64,000 bases of DNA from Legionellales bacterium (GTDB lineage: Bacteria; Pseudomonadota; Gammaproteobacteria; Eutrophobiales; Eutrophobiaceae), in the NCBI GenBank assembly GCA_002721165.1, contig PBJS01000024.1, positions 1 through 64,000 on the forward strand, read 5' to 3'. Positions within the stretch are counted from its first letter, which is position 1. Each line of letters starts with the position of its first letter. The notes below the pieces were generated by a model. The model saw only the letters and a list, made by a program, of their open reading frames with translations. It did not search any database and was not told the origin of the DNA. Shown here piece by piece: positions 51,952 through 62,500 of this stretch. Position numbers and translations under genes: made by a program.

Positions 51952-54051
51952 TTAGTTTCTGCTTGTTATGCTTTCGGCAATATTTGCCGGGACTTCATTG
52001 TATTTTTCAAATTCCATTGTATAAACTGCACGACCTTGTGTTGCGGAACGAAGATCAGTTGCATATCCAAACATTTCGCTAAGCGGTACTTCAGCACGTA
52101 TCACTTTCCCAGCGGGAGTTTCTTCCGTACCCTGCAAAATACCGCGACGTCTATTTAGATCTCCGTTTACTGTACCCATATATTCTTCTGGTGTAACAAT
52201 TTCGACTTTCATGATTGGCTCAAGTAGTACCGGCTTTGCTTTGCTTGCGCCTTCTTTAAAACCCATTGACCCGGCTATTTTAAATGCCATTTCACTAGAA
52301 TCTACATCATGGTAAGACCCATCGTATAAAGTAACCTTAACATCAACAACAGGATATCCCGCTATGATCCCATTTTCCATTTGATCAACAACGCCTTTCT
52401 CAACAGCGGGAATATATTCTTTTGGCACTACTCCACCAACAATTTCATTTACAAACTCAAAACCTTCGCCAGCTTTTTTTGGCTCAATTTTAAATACAAC
52501 ATGTCCATATTGGCCTCGACCACCGGATTGTCTAACAAATTTACCTTCGACCTTTTCAAGAATTAAGCGAATTGTTTCGCGGTATGCTACTTGAGGTTTT
52601 CCTACATTAGCTTCAACACTAAATTCTCGTTTCAATCGATCAACAATAATTTCAAGGTGAAGCTCACCCATGCCCGATATGATTGTTTGCCCTGACTCTT
52701 CGTCAGTATGTACTCTAAACGAAGGATCTTCCTGGGCTAATTTACCTAAGGCTATCCCCATTTTTTCTTGGTCAGGTTTAGTTTTGGGTTCAACAGCAAC
52801 GGATATAACTGGATCAGGAAATTCCATCCGTTCTAAGGTGATAATATTATTTTGGTCACAAAGTGTATCGCCCGTCACAATATCTTTTAATCCGACTGCT
52901 GCTGCTATATCTCCAGCACGAACTTCTTTAAGTTCTTCGCGACTATTAGCATGCATTTGTAATATTCGACCAACCCTTTCTTTTTTTCCTTTTACAGGAT
53001 TAAACACCGTGTCGCCTGTATTTAGAACACCCGAGTAAACTCTAAAAAAAGTCAGCGTTCCAACAAAAGGATCTGTTGCGATTTTAAATGCTAATGCTGC
53101 AAATGGGTCATCATCAGATGATTTTCTCTCACCTTCTGTTTCATTTTTATCGTCTAAAATTCCTTTAATTGGAGGTACATCAATGGGGGATGGTAAGTAT
53201 TCGATAATAGCGTCTAACACTGTCTGTATGCCTTTATTCTTAAATGCTGAACCACAAAATACCGGGACAATTTCATTTGCTAATGTTTGTAATCGTATAC
53301 CTTTTTTTATCTGTTCCTGAGAAAGTTCGCCTGATTCAAGATAAATATTCATAAGTTCTTCATTTGCCTCAGCAGCACTTTCGACTATTTTTTCGTAATA
53401 TTTCTTAGCTTCACTTTGCATTTCTTGGGGTATATCCTTCTCTTCAAACTTAATCCCCATATTTTCTTCTTCCCAATAGATTGCCTTCAATTTCACCAAA
53501 TCGACGACGCCTTCAAAGTTGTCTTCTGCGCCGATTGGTAATTGCATAGTGATAGCGTTGGAGTTTAGGCGTTCCCTTATTTGTGTAACAACTCGTAGAA
53601 AATTTGCCCCTGCCCGGTCCATTTTATTTACGAAGGCAATTCGGGGGACTGAATATTTGTTTGCTTGACGCCAAACAGTTTCAGATTGAGGCTCAACTCC
53701 GCCTACAGCACAAAATACCGCACAGCTTCCATCTAAAACACGCAGCGAACGTTCTACTTCGATTGTAAAATCAACATGCCCTGGTGTATCTATAATATTA
53801 ATACGGTGCTCAGGAAATTGTGATGATGTCCCTTTCCAAAAACACGTTGTTGCAGCAGAAGTAATTGTAATTCCTCTTTCTTGTTCTTGTTCCATCCAAT
53901 CCATAGTCGCCGCACCGTCATGAACTTCCCCAATTTTATGTGATACACCAGTATAGAAAAGAACGCGTTCTGTTGTTGTTGTTTTACCAGCATCAATATG
54001 AGCCATGATTCCTATGTTTCTGTAGTGTTCAATTGTTGTGTTTCTTGTCAT
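51952..54051 (-). CDS. fusA: Elongation factor G
   Basis: EF-G drives translocation and, with RRF, ribosome recycling. The 699-residue GTPase has G1 AHIDAGKTTTTE, G3 DTPGHVDF and G4 NKMDRAGA, then domains II-V with FRVHTDEESGQTIISGMGELHLE and RGQYGHV. It is followed by rpsJ rather than by tuf, which is the usual next gene in gammaproteobacteria. Confidence 0.98.
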   Translation of the reverse strand: MTRNTTIEHYRNIGIMAHIDAGKTTTTERVLFYTGVSHKIGEVHDGAATMDWMEQEQERGITITSAATTCFWKGTSSQFPEHRINIIDTPGHVDFTIEVERSLRVLDGSCAVFCAVGGVEPQSETVWRQANKYSVPRIAFVNKMDRAGANFLRVVTQIRERLNSNAITMQLPIGAEDNFEGVVDLVKLKAIYWEEENMGIKFEEKDIPQEMQSEAKKYYEKIVESAAEANEELMNIYLESGELSQEQIKKGIRLQTLANEIVPVFCGSAFKNKGIQTVLDAIIEYLPSPIDVPPIKGILDDKNETEGERKSSDDDPFAALAFKIATDPFVGTLTFFRVYSGVLNTGDTVFNPVKGKKERVGRILQMHANSREELKEVRAGDIAAAVGLKDIVTGDTLCDQNNIITLERMEFPDPVISVAVEPKTKPDQEKMGIALGKLAQEDPSFRVHTDEESGQTIISGMGELHLEIIVDRLKREFSVEANVGKPQVAYRETIRLILEKVEGKFVRQSGGRGQYGHVVFKIEPKKAGEGFEFVNEIVGGVVPKEYIPAVEKGVVDQMENGIIAGYPVVDVKVTLYDGSYHDVDSSEMAFKIAGSMGFKEGASKAKPVLLEPIMKVEIVTPEEYMGTVNGDLNRRRGILQGTEETPAGKVIRAEVPLSEMFGYATDLRSATQGRAVYTMEFEKYNEVPANIAESITSRN

Positions 54052-54078
54052 GATGCTTTCTCTAATTTTACTTCTCTC

Positions 54079-54549
54079 TTACCATCGAAAATGTGAAAAA
54101 GCTTTGTTTGCTTCTGCCATTCGGTGAGTATCTTCACGTTTTTTAATTGCCGTCCCGCGATTTTCCGAAGCATCCAGTAATTCACCAGCTAAACGTGAAC
54201 CCATATCCTTTTCACTACGTTTTTTTGCAGCATCAACAACCCAGCGCATAGCCAACGTCATGCTTCTTGCGGTCTTAACTTCAACTGGAATTTGGTAAGT
54301 GGCTCCACCAACACGCCGTGACTTTACCTCGACAATTGGTCTTATATTTTCAAGTGCTTTGTTAAAAATTTCGATTGGTTCTGCATTACCCTTGTTATTG
54401 ATCTCATTGAGTGCGCCATAAACGATTCTTTCTGCAATTGATTTTTTGCCACTTCGCATAATGATATTAATAAATTTTGCCAAGACCATGTCTCCATATT
54501 TTGGATCTGGTAGGATTATCGTTTTCTCAGCAACTCTTCGTCTTGACAT
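54079..54549 (-). CDS. rpsG: 30S ribosomal protein S7
   Basis: S7 starts assembly of the 30S head and represses the str operon in E. coli. The 156-residue protein begins MSRRRVAEKTIILPDPKYGD and has RVGGATYQIPVEV and RWVVDAAKKRSEKDM, then DTHRMAEANKAFSHFRW. It lies 27 bases before fusA. Confidence 0.98.
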   Translation of the reverse strand: MSRRRVAEKTIILPDPKYGDMVLAKFINIIMRSGKKSIAERIVYGALNEINNKGNAEPIEIFNKALENIRPIVEVKSRRVGGATYQIPVEVKTARSMTLAMRWVVDAAKKRSEKDMGSRLAGELLDASENRGTAIKKREDTHRMAEANKAFSHFRW

Positions 54550-54594
54550 TGTCTATCTTTCTCAATTTATTTTTTAAGTTTACGGTCTAGTACT

Positions 54595-54969
54595 CTATGA
54601 TTTTGGACGTTTTGCCCCATATTTAGATCGTCCACGTCGTCTGTCACCAACACCAGAAGTATCTAGCGTACCTCTTACTGTGTGGTAGCGAACACCGGGT
54701 AAGTCTTTAACTCTCCCACCTCTAATTAAAATTACAGAGTGTTCTTGTAGATTATGACCTTCACCACCAATGTATGTAGTTACCTCTTGACCATTAGTAA
54801 GTCGAACACGGGCCACTTTCCTCAATGCAGAGTTTGGTTTTTTTGGTGTTGTAGTATAAACACGGGTACACACCCCACGTCTTTGAGGGCACGCTTCTAA
54901 CGCTGGGACATTGCTTTTAGCATTTTGTCGTTTTCGCGGTTTTCTAACTAATTGGTTTATTGTTGTCAT
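54595..54969 (-). CDS. rpsL: 30S ribosomal protein S12
   Basis: S12 monitors codon-anticodon pairing. The 124-residue protein has the wild-type TTTPKKPNSALRK and GGRVKDLPGVRYHTVRG segments, so no streptomycin-resistance change is apparent. The aspartate of VKDLPGV is the one methylthiolated in E. coli. First gene of the str operon. Promoter at 55208-55237. Confidence 0.98.
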   Translation of the reverse strand: MTTINQLVRKPRKRQNAKSNVPALEACPQRRGVCTRVYTTTPKKPNSALRKVARVRLTNGQEVTTYIGGEGHNLQEHSVILIRGGRVKDLPGVRYHTVRGTLDTSGVGDRRRGRSKYGAKRPKS

Positions 54970-54992
54970 AAAAACTCTATATTTTTCAATTT

Positions 54993-54998
54993 ATTATA
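54993..54998 (-). promoter_or_regulatory. Second candidate -10 element close to rpsL
   Basis: A perfect TATAAT 24 bases before the rpsL ATG. The -35 position 17 bases upstream is poor (GGATGA), so it may be weak or chance. Confidence 0.3.
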
Positions 54999-55166
54999 CG
55001 CGCAGACTACCTCGTTCATCCGAACTGAACATACCTAATATATATGTATGTTTATTAATTCCAGTACGGATATACGTAAAAATTTCTTCGGATATCCTGA
55101 GGCACTATCTGGTATGTCAGCAAATTTACAAAAAATTCACTATTTTTCCAGTACTTAACGCAAAAC

Positions 55167-55196
55167 GACAGGCGAGAAATAACCATCTAGCCTGTC
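55167..55196 (-). other. Inverted repeat in the str operon leader
   Basis: GACAGGC (55190-55196 on the minus strand) and GCCTGTC (55167-55173) form a perfect 7-bp stem around a 16-base loop. It begins within a few bases of the predicted transcript start and is followed by GTTTT. It could protect the 5' end, attenuate transcription or end rpoBC transcripts; the short T-run makes a terminator weak. Confidence 0.5.
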
Positions 55197-55207
55197 AAAG
55201 AGGCGAG

Positions 55208-55237
55208 ATTTTATGTCTTCGATAAGTATTATGTCAA
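55208..55237 (-). promoter_or_regulatory. Sigma-70 promoter of the str operon
   Basis: On the minus strand TTGACA (55232-55237), 18 bases and TAAAAT (55208-55213), in the 286-base gap between rpoC and rpsL. This leaves a leader of about 230 bases before rpsL, containing the inverted repeat at 55167-55196; nothing else was recognised in the gap. Confidence 0.65.
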
Positions 55238-55255
55238 GGAGATTACAGCTTATAA

Positions 55256-58200
55256 TTAAGTTGTTGTTGATCCTTCCGCTGGTTCTGAGCTCGTTTCTGA
55301 CGGAGTTATTTCTATTTCCTCAGATTCTCCCATATTTTCATCCACTTCTGACTCAGATTCACGCTGCTTATGCTCCTCTCTTGACTCAGTATGATGGGCA
55401 AGTCCAGAACCTGCCGGTATTAAACGCCCAACAATTACATTCTCCTTCAAACCTCTTAGCTGATCGCGTTTTCCATTCACGCTGGCTTCCGTTAGTACTC
55501 TTGTTGTCTCTTGGAACGATGCAGCAGAAATAAATGATTCAGTTAGTAGCGATGCTTTGGTAATACCAAGTAAAATTGGCTCCCAGCCTGCTGGCTTTTT
55601 ACCATCGGCCTCGAGTTTTTCATTTTCCTCTAAAACTCGTGTCCTTTCTAATTGCTCACCTTTTAATAATGTGCTGTCTCCCGGATCTGTAATCTCAGCC
55701 TTTCGTAACATTTGTCTTACAATGACCTCTATATGTTTATCATTAATTTTGACCCCCTGAAGACGATAAACCTCCTGAATTTCACTGCTGATGTAATTTG
55801 ATAAAGCTATAACGCCCTTTAACTTAAGAATATCATGAGGTGTCGGTGGTCCATCTACTATACTTTCTCCTTTTTCTACATGCTCACCCTCAAATACGCC
55901 AATGTGTCGCCACTTTGGGATCAGTTCTTCATGAACCTCATCATTTTGTCCTGTTATAACGATTCTTTCTTTACCTTTTGTTTCTTTGCCGTAAGTAATT
56001 GTGCCGCTAATCTCGGCTAACACTGCCGGCTCCTTAGGTTTACGTGCTTCAAATAAATCAGCTACTCTTGGCAAACCTCCAGTAATATCTCTAGTTTTAG
56101 ATGATTCCTGAGGAATACGTGCAATTACGTCACCAATATTAATTCCTTGTCCATCACTTACATTTATGATCGCCTTAGGCGGAAGCAAAAAATCAGCGTT
56201 GTGATCAGTTCCCGGAAGTTTAAGCTCATTTCCTTTAGTATCTACTAACTTAACAACGGGTCGCATATCTTTTGCACTTGTAGGCCGTTGTTTTGGATCC
56301 ATTATAATTGTATCCGTCAAACCAGTAATATCATCAGTATAACGAGCGACTGTCACACCTTCCTCAATATCCGAAAATAAAACTTTGCCATCAAGCTCAG
56401 ATAATACAGGATGGGAGTGTGGATCCCATTTTGCTATTTGATTCCCTGATTTAACCGGGTCACCATCTTCAAATTCTGTATCAGCACCGTATGGTATTTT
56501 ATAACGTTCTCTTTCGCGACCAGCATCATCAAGAACCACAACTTCACCTGAGCGTGAATTAACAATACTTTTACCACCTTTTTGTTTAAGTTTTTTAACT
56601 TTGAGAAACTTTACTGTTCCGTCGTTTTTTGCTTCTATACTACTTATCGCAGCTGCTCGTGATGCTGCTCCGCCAATATGAAACGTACGCATCGTTAGCT
56701 GAGTTCCAGGTTCTCCTATTGATTGAGCCGCAATAACGCCAACCGCTTCTCCAATATTAACTAAATGTCCCCGGCCTAAATCACGGCCATAACATTTACG
56801 GCAAATTCCATAACGAGTTTCGCATGTGATTGCAGAACGAACTTTAACTTGGTCTATTCCGTTTTCATCAAGAACATCCATCCACGATTCATCAAGTAAA
56901 GTACCGGCCTCAGCAATAACTTCTTCATCTCTATTGATTGCATCTGCTGCCAATACTCTACCTAAAACAAGTTCTCTTAGGGTCTCGATTACGTCGCCAC
57001 CTTCGATAATTGAACTCATATTTAGACCTTCATTAGTACCGCAATCTTCTTCGGTAACAACTAAATCTTGTGCAACATCGACCAAACGACGAGTTAAATA
57101 ACCCGAATTTGCCGTTTTAAGTGCCGTATCAGCTAAACCTTTACGTGCGCCATGCGTTGAAATAAAGTACTGCAGAACATCAAGTCCTTCTCTAAAGTTA
57201 GCTGTAATTGGTGTTTCAATAATGGAACCATCTGGCTTAGCCATTAATCCACGCATACCCGCTAGCTGTCTTATTTGTGCTGCTGAACCACGTGCTCCGG
57301 AATCAGCCATCATAAAAATTGAATTGCCCGAAGTCTCTTTCTTTTCCTTGCCCTCTGAATCTAAATAGGTTTCCTCCCCTATTTTTTTCATCATTGCCTT
57401 TGCAACTTGATCATTTGTAGTAGACCAAATATCAACAACTTTATTATATCTTTCTCCATCAGTAATTAGCCCAGATGAGTATTGCCCCTGAAATTTTTTC
57501 ACTTCTTCTTCAGCTTTAAAAATAATATCACTTTTATTTTCTGGAATTATCATATCTTCCACTCCGATTGACACACCAGCATGTGTCGAGTATTTAAATC
57601 CAGCATACATTAATTTATCTGAAAAAATGACGGTATCTTTTAGCCCGAGTTTCCTATAACTAGTATTGACTAATTGTGATATTGTTTTTTTGTCTAATAC
57701 TTTATTAATGTGTTCAAATGATAATCCCTTAGGTAGAACACGAGATAATAATGCGCGTCCGGCAGTTGTCTTGTATCGTTTAAATACGATTTTTTCATCT
57801 CCGTTCTCATCAGGCAATTCTTCCTTTATACGAACTTGGATCTTTGCTTGCAAATCTAATATAGGAGGTCGAGACTGATATGCACGATGCACCTCATTGA
57901 TATCGGAAAATATCATCCCGTTACCCTTAGCTCTTTCCGATTCTCGTGTAAGATAATAAAGACCTAGAACAACATCCTGAGTTGGGGTTATTATTGGTTC
58001 GCCGTTAGCAGGCGAAAGAATATTATTCGTTGACATCATTAATGTTCTGGCTTCAAGTTGAGCTTCAATAGATAGAGGAACATGAACAGCCATTTGGTCC
58101 CCATCAAAATCTGCATTGAAAGCCGTACATACCAAAGGATGTAACTGAATCGCTTTTCCTTCGATTAGTACCGGCTCAAACGCCTGAATTCCAAGCCTAT

Positions 58201-59488
58201 GTAATGTGGGAGCACGATTTAACATTATTGGGTGTTCGCGGATTACTTCCTCCAAGACATCCCATACTTCTGACCCTTCTCGTTCAACTAATTTCTTGGC
58301 TGCTTTTATTGTTGTAGCTAAACCACGTCTTTCTAATTTACTAAAAATAAATGGCTTAAATAGTTCCAGAGCCATTTTTTTGGGAATCCCGCACTGATGT
58401 AAACGTAAAGTTGGGCCAACAACAATGACGGATCTACCCGAGTAATCAACTCGCTTACCTAGCAAATTCTGACGAAATCGTCCTTGTTTTCCTTTTATCA
58501 TATCCGCCAATGACTTTAATGGAAGTTTATTTGTTCCTGTAATAGCTCGACCACGTCTGCCATTATCAAGTAATGCATCAACAGATTCTTGTAGCATGCG
58601 TTTTTCATTACGAACAATAATATCTGGTGCATTTAGATCTAATAAACGTTTCAAACGATTATTTCTATTAATTACACGTCGATATAAATCATTAAGATCG
58701 GACGTTGCAAAACGACCGCCATCAAGCGGAACTAAAGGTCGCAATTCAGGTGGAAGCACTGGTAGAACCAGCATAACCATCCATTCAGGTTTGTTGCCAG
58801 AATTCATAAAAGCTTCTAGTAATTTTAATCGTTTAGTTAATTTACGTAATTTTGTTTCTGAATTTGTATTTGGAATTTCTTCTCTTAATGTTTGAACCTC
58901 ATTTTCAATATCAATAGAAAGTAGTAATTCACGTATCGCTTCAGCACCCATCTTTGCTTTAAACTCATCACCATAATTTTCAAGCGCTTCGAGATAATTT
59001 TCTTCAGTCAACATTTGTCCACTTTCAAGTTCGGTCATACCTGGATCAATGACGACATAAGCTTCAAAATAAAGAATTCTCTCAATTTCTCGTAGCGTCA
59101 TATCAAGCATTAAACCCATTCTTGATGGTAAAGACTTTAAGTACCAAATATGAGCAATAGGAGTTGCAAGTTCAATATGGCCCATACGTTCTCGCCTAAC
59201 TTTTGAAAGTGTTACCTCAACACCACATTTTTCACAAACAACGCCCCTATGCTTAAGTCTTTTGTATTTTCCGCATAGACACTCATAATCTTTAATGGGC
59301 CCAAATATCTTGGCGCAAAAAAGTCCATCTCGTTCAGGTTTGAATGTTCGATAGTTAATTGTTTCTGGTTTCTTTACTTCCCCAAAAGACCACGAACGAA
59401 TTTTTTCAGGAGAAGCTAAGCCAATCGTTATTACATCGAACTCCTCAGTTTGCCCCTGCTGCTTTAAAAGTTTAAGTAAGTCTTTCAA
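55256..59488 (-). CDS. rpoC: RNA polymerase beta' subunit
   Basis: The 1410-residue subunit starts with TTG, not ATG, preceded by GAGGAGG 5 bases away. It has the zinc-binding CLCGKYKRLKHRGVVCEKC near residue 70, the active-site magnesium triad NADFDGDQMAVH, the bridge helix and trigger loop region (QSIGEPGTQLTMRTFHIGG), and the second cysteine cluster CETRYGICRKC. The C-terminal tail (last 40 residues) is acidic and serine-rich, longer than needed for the catalytic core. It follows rpoB by 92 bases. Confidence 0.98.
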   Translation of the reverse strand: MKDLLKLLKQQGQTEEFDVITIGLASPEKIRSWSFGEVKKPETINYRTFKPERDGLFCAKIFGPIKDYECLCGKYKRLKHRGVVCEKCGVEVTLSKVRRERMGHIELATPIAHIWYLKSLPSRMGLMLDMTLREIERILYFEAYVVIDPGMTELESGQMLTEENYLEALENYGDEFKAKMGAEAIRELLLSIDIENEVQTLREEIPNTNSETKLRKLTKRLKLLEAFMNSGNKPEWMVMLVLPVLPPELRPLVPLDGGRFATSDLNDLYRRVINRNNRLKRLLDLNAPDIIVRNEKRMLQESVDALLDNGRRGRAITGTNKLPLKSLADMIKGKQGRFRQNLLGKRVDYSGRSVIVVGPTLRLHQCGIPKKMALELFKPFIFSKLERRGLATTIKAAKKLVEREGSEVWDVLEEVIREHPIMLNRAPTLHRLGIQAFEPVLIEGKAIQLHPLVCTAFNADFDGDQMAVHVPLSIEAQLEARTLMMSTNNILSPANGEPIITPTQDVVLGLYYLTRESERAKGNGMIFSDINEVHRAYQSRPPILDLQAKIQVRIKEELPDENGDEKIVFKRYKTTAGRALLSRVLPKGLSFEHINKVLDKKTISQLVNTSYRKLGLKDTVIFSDKLMYAGFKYSTHAGVSIGVEDMIIPENKSDIIFKAEEEVKKFQGQYSSGLITDGERYNKVVDIWSTTNDQVAKAMMKKIGEETYLDSEGKEKKETSGNSIFMMADSGARGSAAQIRQLAGMRGLMAKPDGSIIETPITANFREGLDVLQYFISTHGARKGLADTALKTANSGYLTRRLVDVAQDLVVTEEDCGTNEGLNMSSIIEGGDVIETLRELVLGRVLAADAINRDEEVIAEAGTLLDESWMDVLDENGIDQVKVRSAITCETRYGICRKCYGRDLGRGHLVNIGEAVGVIAAQSIGEPGTQLTMRTFHIGGAASRAAAISSIEAKNDGTVKFLKVKKLKQKGGKSIVNSRSGEVVVLDDAGRERERYKIPYGADTEFEDGDPVKSGNQIAKWDPHSHPVLSELDGKVLFSDIEEGVTVARYTDDITGLTDTIIMDPKQRPTSAKDMRPVVKLVDTKGNELKLPGTDHNADFLLPPKAIINVSDGQGINIGDVIARIPQESSKTRDITGGLPRVADLFEARKPKEPAVLAEISGTITYGKETKGKERIVITGQNDEVHEELIPKWRHIGVFEGEHVEKGESIVDGPPTPHDILKLKGVIALSNYISSEIQEVYRLQGVKINDKHIEVIVRQMLRKAEITDPGDSTLLKGEQLERTRVLEENEKLEADGKKPAGWEPILLGITKASLLTESFISAASFQETTRVLTEASVNGKRDQLRGLKENVIVGRLIPAGSGLAHHTESREEHKQRESESEVDENMGESEEIEITPSETSSEPAEGSTTT

Positions 59489-59580
59489 GGTTACCTCCTC
59501 GATGATTTTTTCCCAAAAAATTTATCGAAAACATAATCAATAAATTATTAATTTTTTCAATTTTCATTGTGCTCATACGA

Positions 59581-62500
59581 TTAAGTATCTAGATCTATAT
59601 CGATTCCAAGTGATCTAATTTCTTTGACAAGAACATTAAATGATTCGGGCATACCTGCTTCCATATGATGATCACCATCCACAATATTTTTATACATTTT
59701 AGTTCGACCGCTCACGTCATCCGATTTCACAGTGAGCATTTCTTGTAATGTATATGCAGCACCATAGGCCTCAAGAGCCCATACTTCCATTTCACCAAAC
59801 CTTTGACCACCAAATTGTGCCTTACCTCCCAAAGGTTGTTGTGTTACCAAACTATACGGCCCTGTTGAACGTGCGTGCATCTTATCGTCGATCAAGTGAT
59901 TTAACTTCAGCATGTACATATAACCAACTGTAACTTTTCGGTCAAAGCGATCGCCTGTTCTACCGTCCCACAACCAAGCCTGTCCATCTTCCGGTAATTC
60001 GGCAAGCCTTAACATTAGTTTGATTTCATCTTCACTCGCGCCATCAAAAACTGGAGTAGCTAAAGGTACGCCTGATTTAAGATTTTTTGCTAAATCGATT
60101 ACTTCGCGATCTGTTAGTGATTCTAATTCTTCAGTCTTTCCACTAGCGTTATAAACTTTATCTAGAAAGTTTCGCATTTCTACAACTTCAGCTTTTTGTT
60201 CAAGCATCTTTCCAATCTTGAGGCCAATACCTTTTGCTGCCCAGCCCAAGTGCGTCTCCAAAACTTGTCCGACGTTCATTCGAGAAGGAACACCGAGGGG
60301 ATTTAGTACAACATCAACAGGCGTTCCATCATCCATATGAGGCATATCTTCTACTGGTACAATTGTTGAAATAACACCTTTATTGCCGTGTCTTCCAGCA
60401 ATTTTATCGCCGGGCTGAATACGACGTTTTACTGCAAGGTAGACTTTTACCATTTTCAATACACCCGGTGCTAAATCATCTCCGGAGGTTAATTTCTTTT
60501 CTTTTTCTTCATATTGCCCATCAAAATCTTTTTTCAAAAGATCGAGTTGCTCTGATGCAAGCTCAAGTTGTTTATTAGTGGCATCATCTTTAACGCTAAT
60601 CTCAAACCATTTCTCACGAGGTATTTGTTCAAGATGACTTTGAGTTATCTTTTCATCTTTTTTTAATATGAATGATTCGCTTTGTACAATCTTACCTAAT
60701 AGTAACTTCTCAATACGTTGATAGACTCCATCTGACATTATTCTAAGCTGGTCATTTAGATCTTTTCTCACGCTATTTAATTCCGATTCTTCAATTTCGA
60801 GTGCTCTAGTATCTTTCTCGACGCCGTCACGAATGAAAACCTGAACATCAATCACGGTACCATTCATACCTGATGGGACACGAAGAGATGTATCCTTAAC
60901 ATCTGATGCCTTCTCGCCAAAAATAGCTCGTAATAATTTTTCTTCGGGTGTAAGTTGAGTCTCGCCTTTTGGGGTTACTTTACCAACTAATATATCCCCA
61001 ACATTCACTTCGGCCCCAATAAAAACAATACCTGATTCATCGAGCTTATTAAGAGCGCTCTCACTGACATTTGGTATATCTGAAGAAATTTCTTCCGAAC
61101 CTAGCTTTGTATCACGAGCTACACAAGTTAGTTCTTCGATATGTATTGTTGTGTAACGGTCCTCTTTAACTAATCTTTCAGATAATAAAATCGAATCTTC
61201 AAAGTTATAACCATTCCAGGGCATGAAAGCGACAAGCATATTTTGTCCTAATGCTAATTCACCCATATCTGTCGAAGGTCCGTCTGCTAACACATCACCT
61301 TTTTCAATTTTATCGCCAGGTTTTACCAAAGGTTTTTGATTAATACATGTATTCTGATTTGAGCGTGTGTATTTGGTTAAATTATAAATATCAACACCTG
61401 GCTCACCTTCCGCCGTTTCTTTATCGTTTACACGAACAACTATTCTGCTTGCATCTACGGAATCAACAATGCCTCCTCTAATGGAAACTACTGTCACGCC
61501 TGAGTCGATTGCAACCCTCCTTTCCATTCCAGTGCCGACTAACGGAGTATCAGTACGTAACGTGGGCACTGCTTGTCTTTGCATATTTGATCCCATAAGC
61601 GCACGATTTGCATCATCATGCTCTAAAAATGGTATTAAAGAAGCGGCAACAGATACTATTTGCCTTGGTGATACATCCATATAATTGATCTTTTCTGGAG
61701 TAGACATGGTAAATTCATTGTTATATCGGCAAGAAACTAGTTCATCGACCAGTTTACCCTTCCCATCGATAGTCGCACTTGCTTGCGCTATCATAAAATC
61801 ACCCTCTTCAATCGCAGATAAAAATTCAATTTCATCGGTCACTTTTCCGTTCAAAACCTTACGATATGGTGTTTCAAGAAAACCATATTCGTTTGTTCTT
61901 GCATACACAGCTAAAGAATTGATAAGTCCTATATTCGGACCTTCTGGAGTTTCTATTGGACAAACACGCCCATAGTGAGTTGGGTGCACATCACGAACTT
62001 CAAAACCAGCTCTTTCTCGAGTTAAACCTCCGGGGCCAAGTGCAGAAATACGTCGTTTGTGTGTAATTTCAGATAAGGGATTATTTTGATCCATAAATTG
62101 AGATAATTGGCTTGAGCCAAAAAATTCTTTTATAACTGCTGCCACTGGTTTTGCATTAATTATCTCTTGAGGAAGTAGGCCTTCTGATTCAGCAAGACTC
62201 AATCTATCTTTAACCGCGCGTTCGACTCTTACAAGACCAACACGAAACTGATTCTCTGCCATTTCTCCGACGCTTCTTATTCGACGATTACCAAGATGAT
62301 CGATATCATCAATATTCCCTTTCCCATTTCGTATACCGATTAAAACTCCTAATACATCGATAATATCCTGACTTGACAGAACCCCTTCACCTACAACATC
62401 TTTTGCACCTACGCGTCTATTGAATTTCATTCTACCAACTGGAGATAAATCATAACGTTCTGGATTAAAAAATAAATTTTTAAACAAATTTTCAGCGGCA

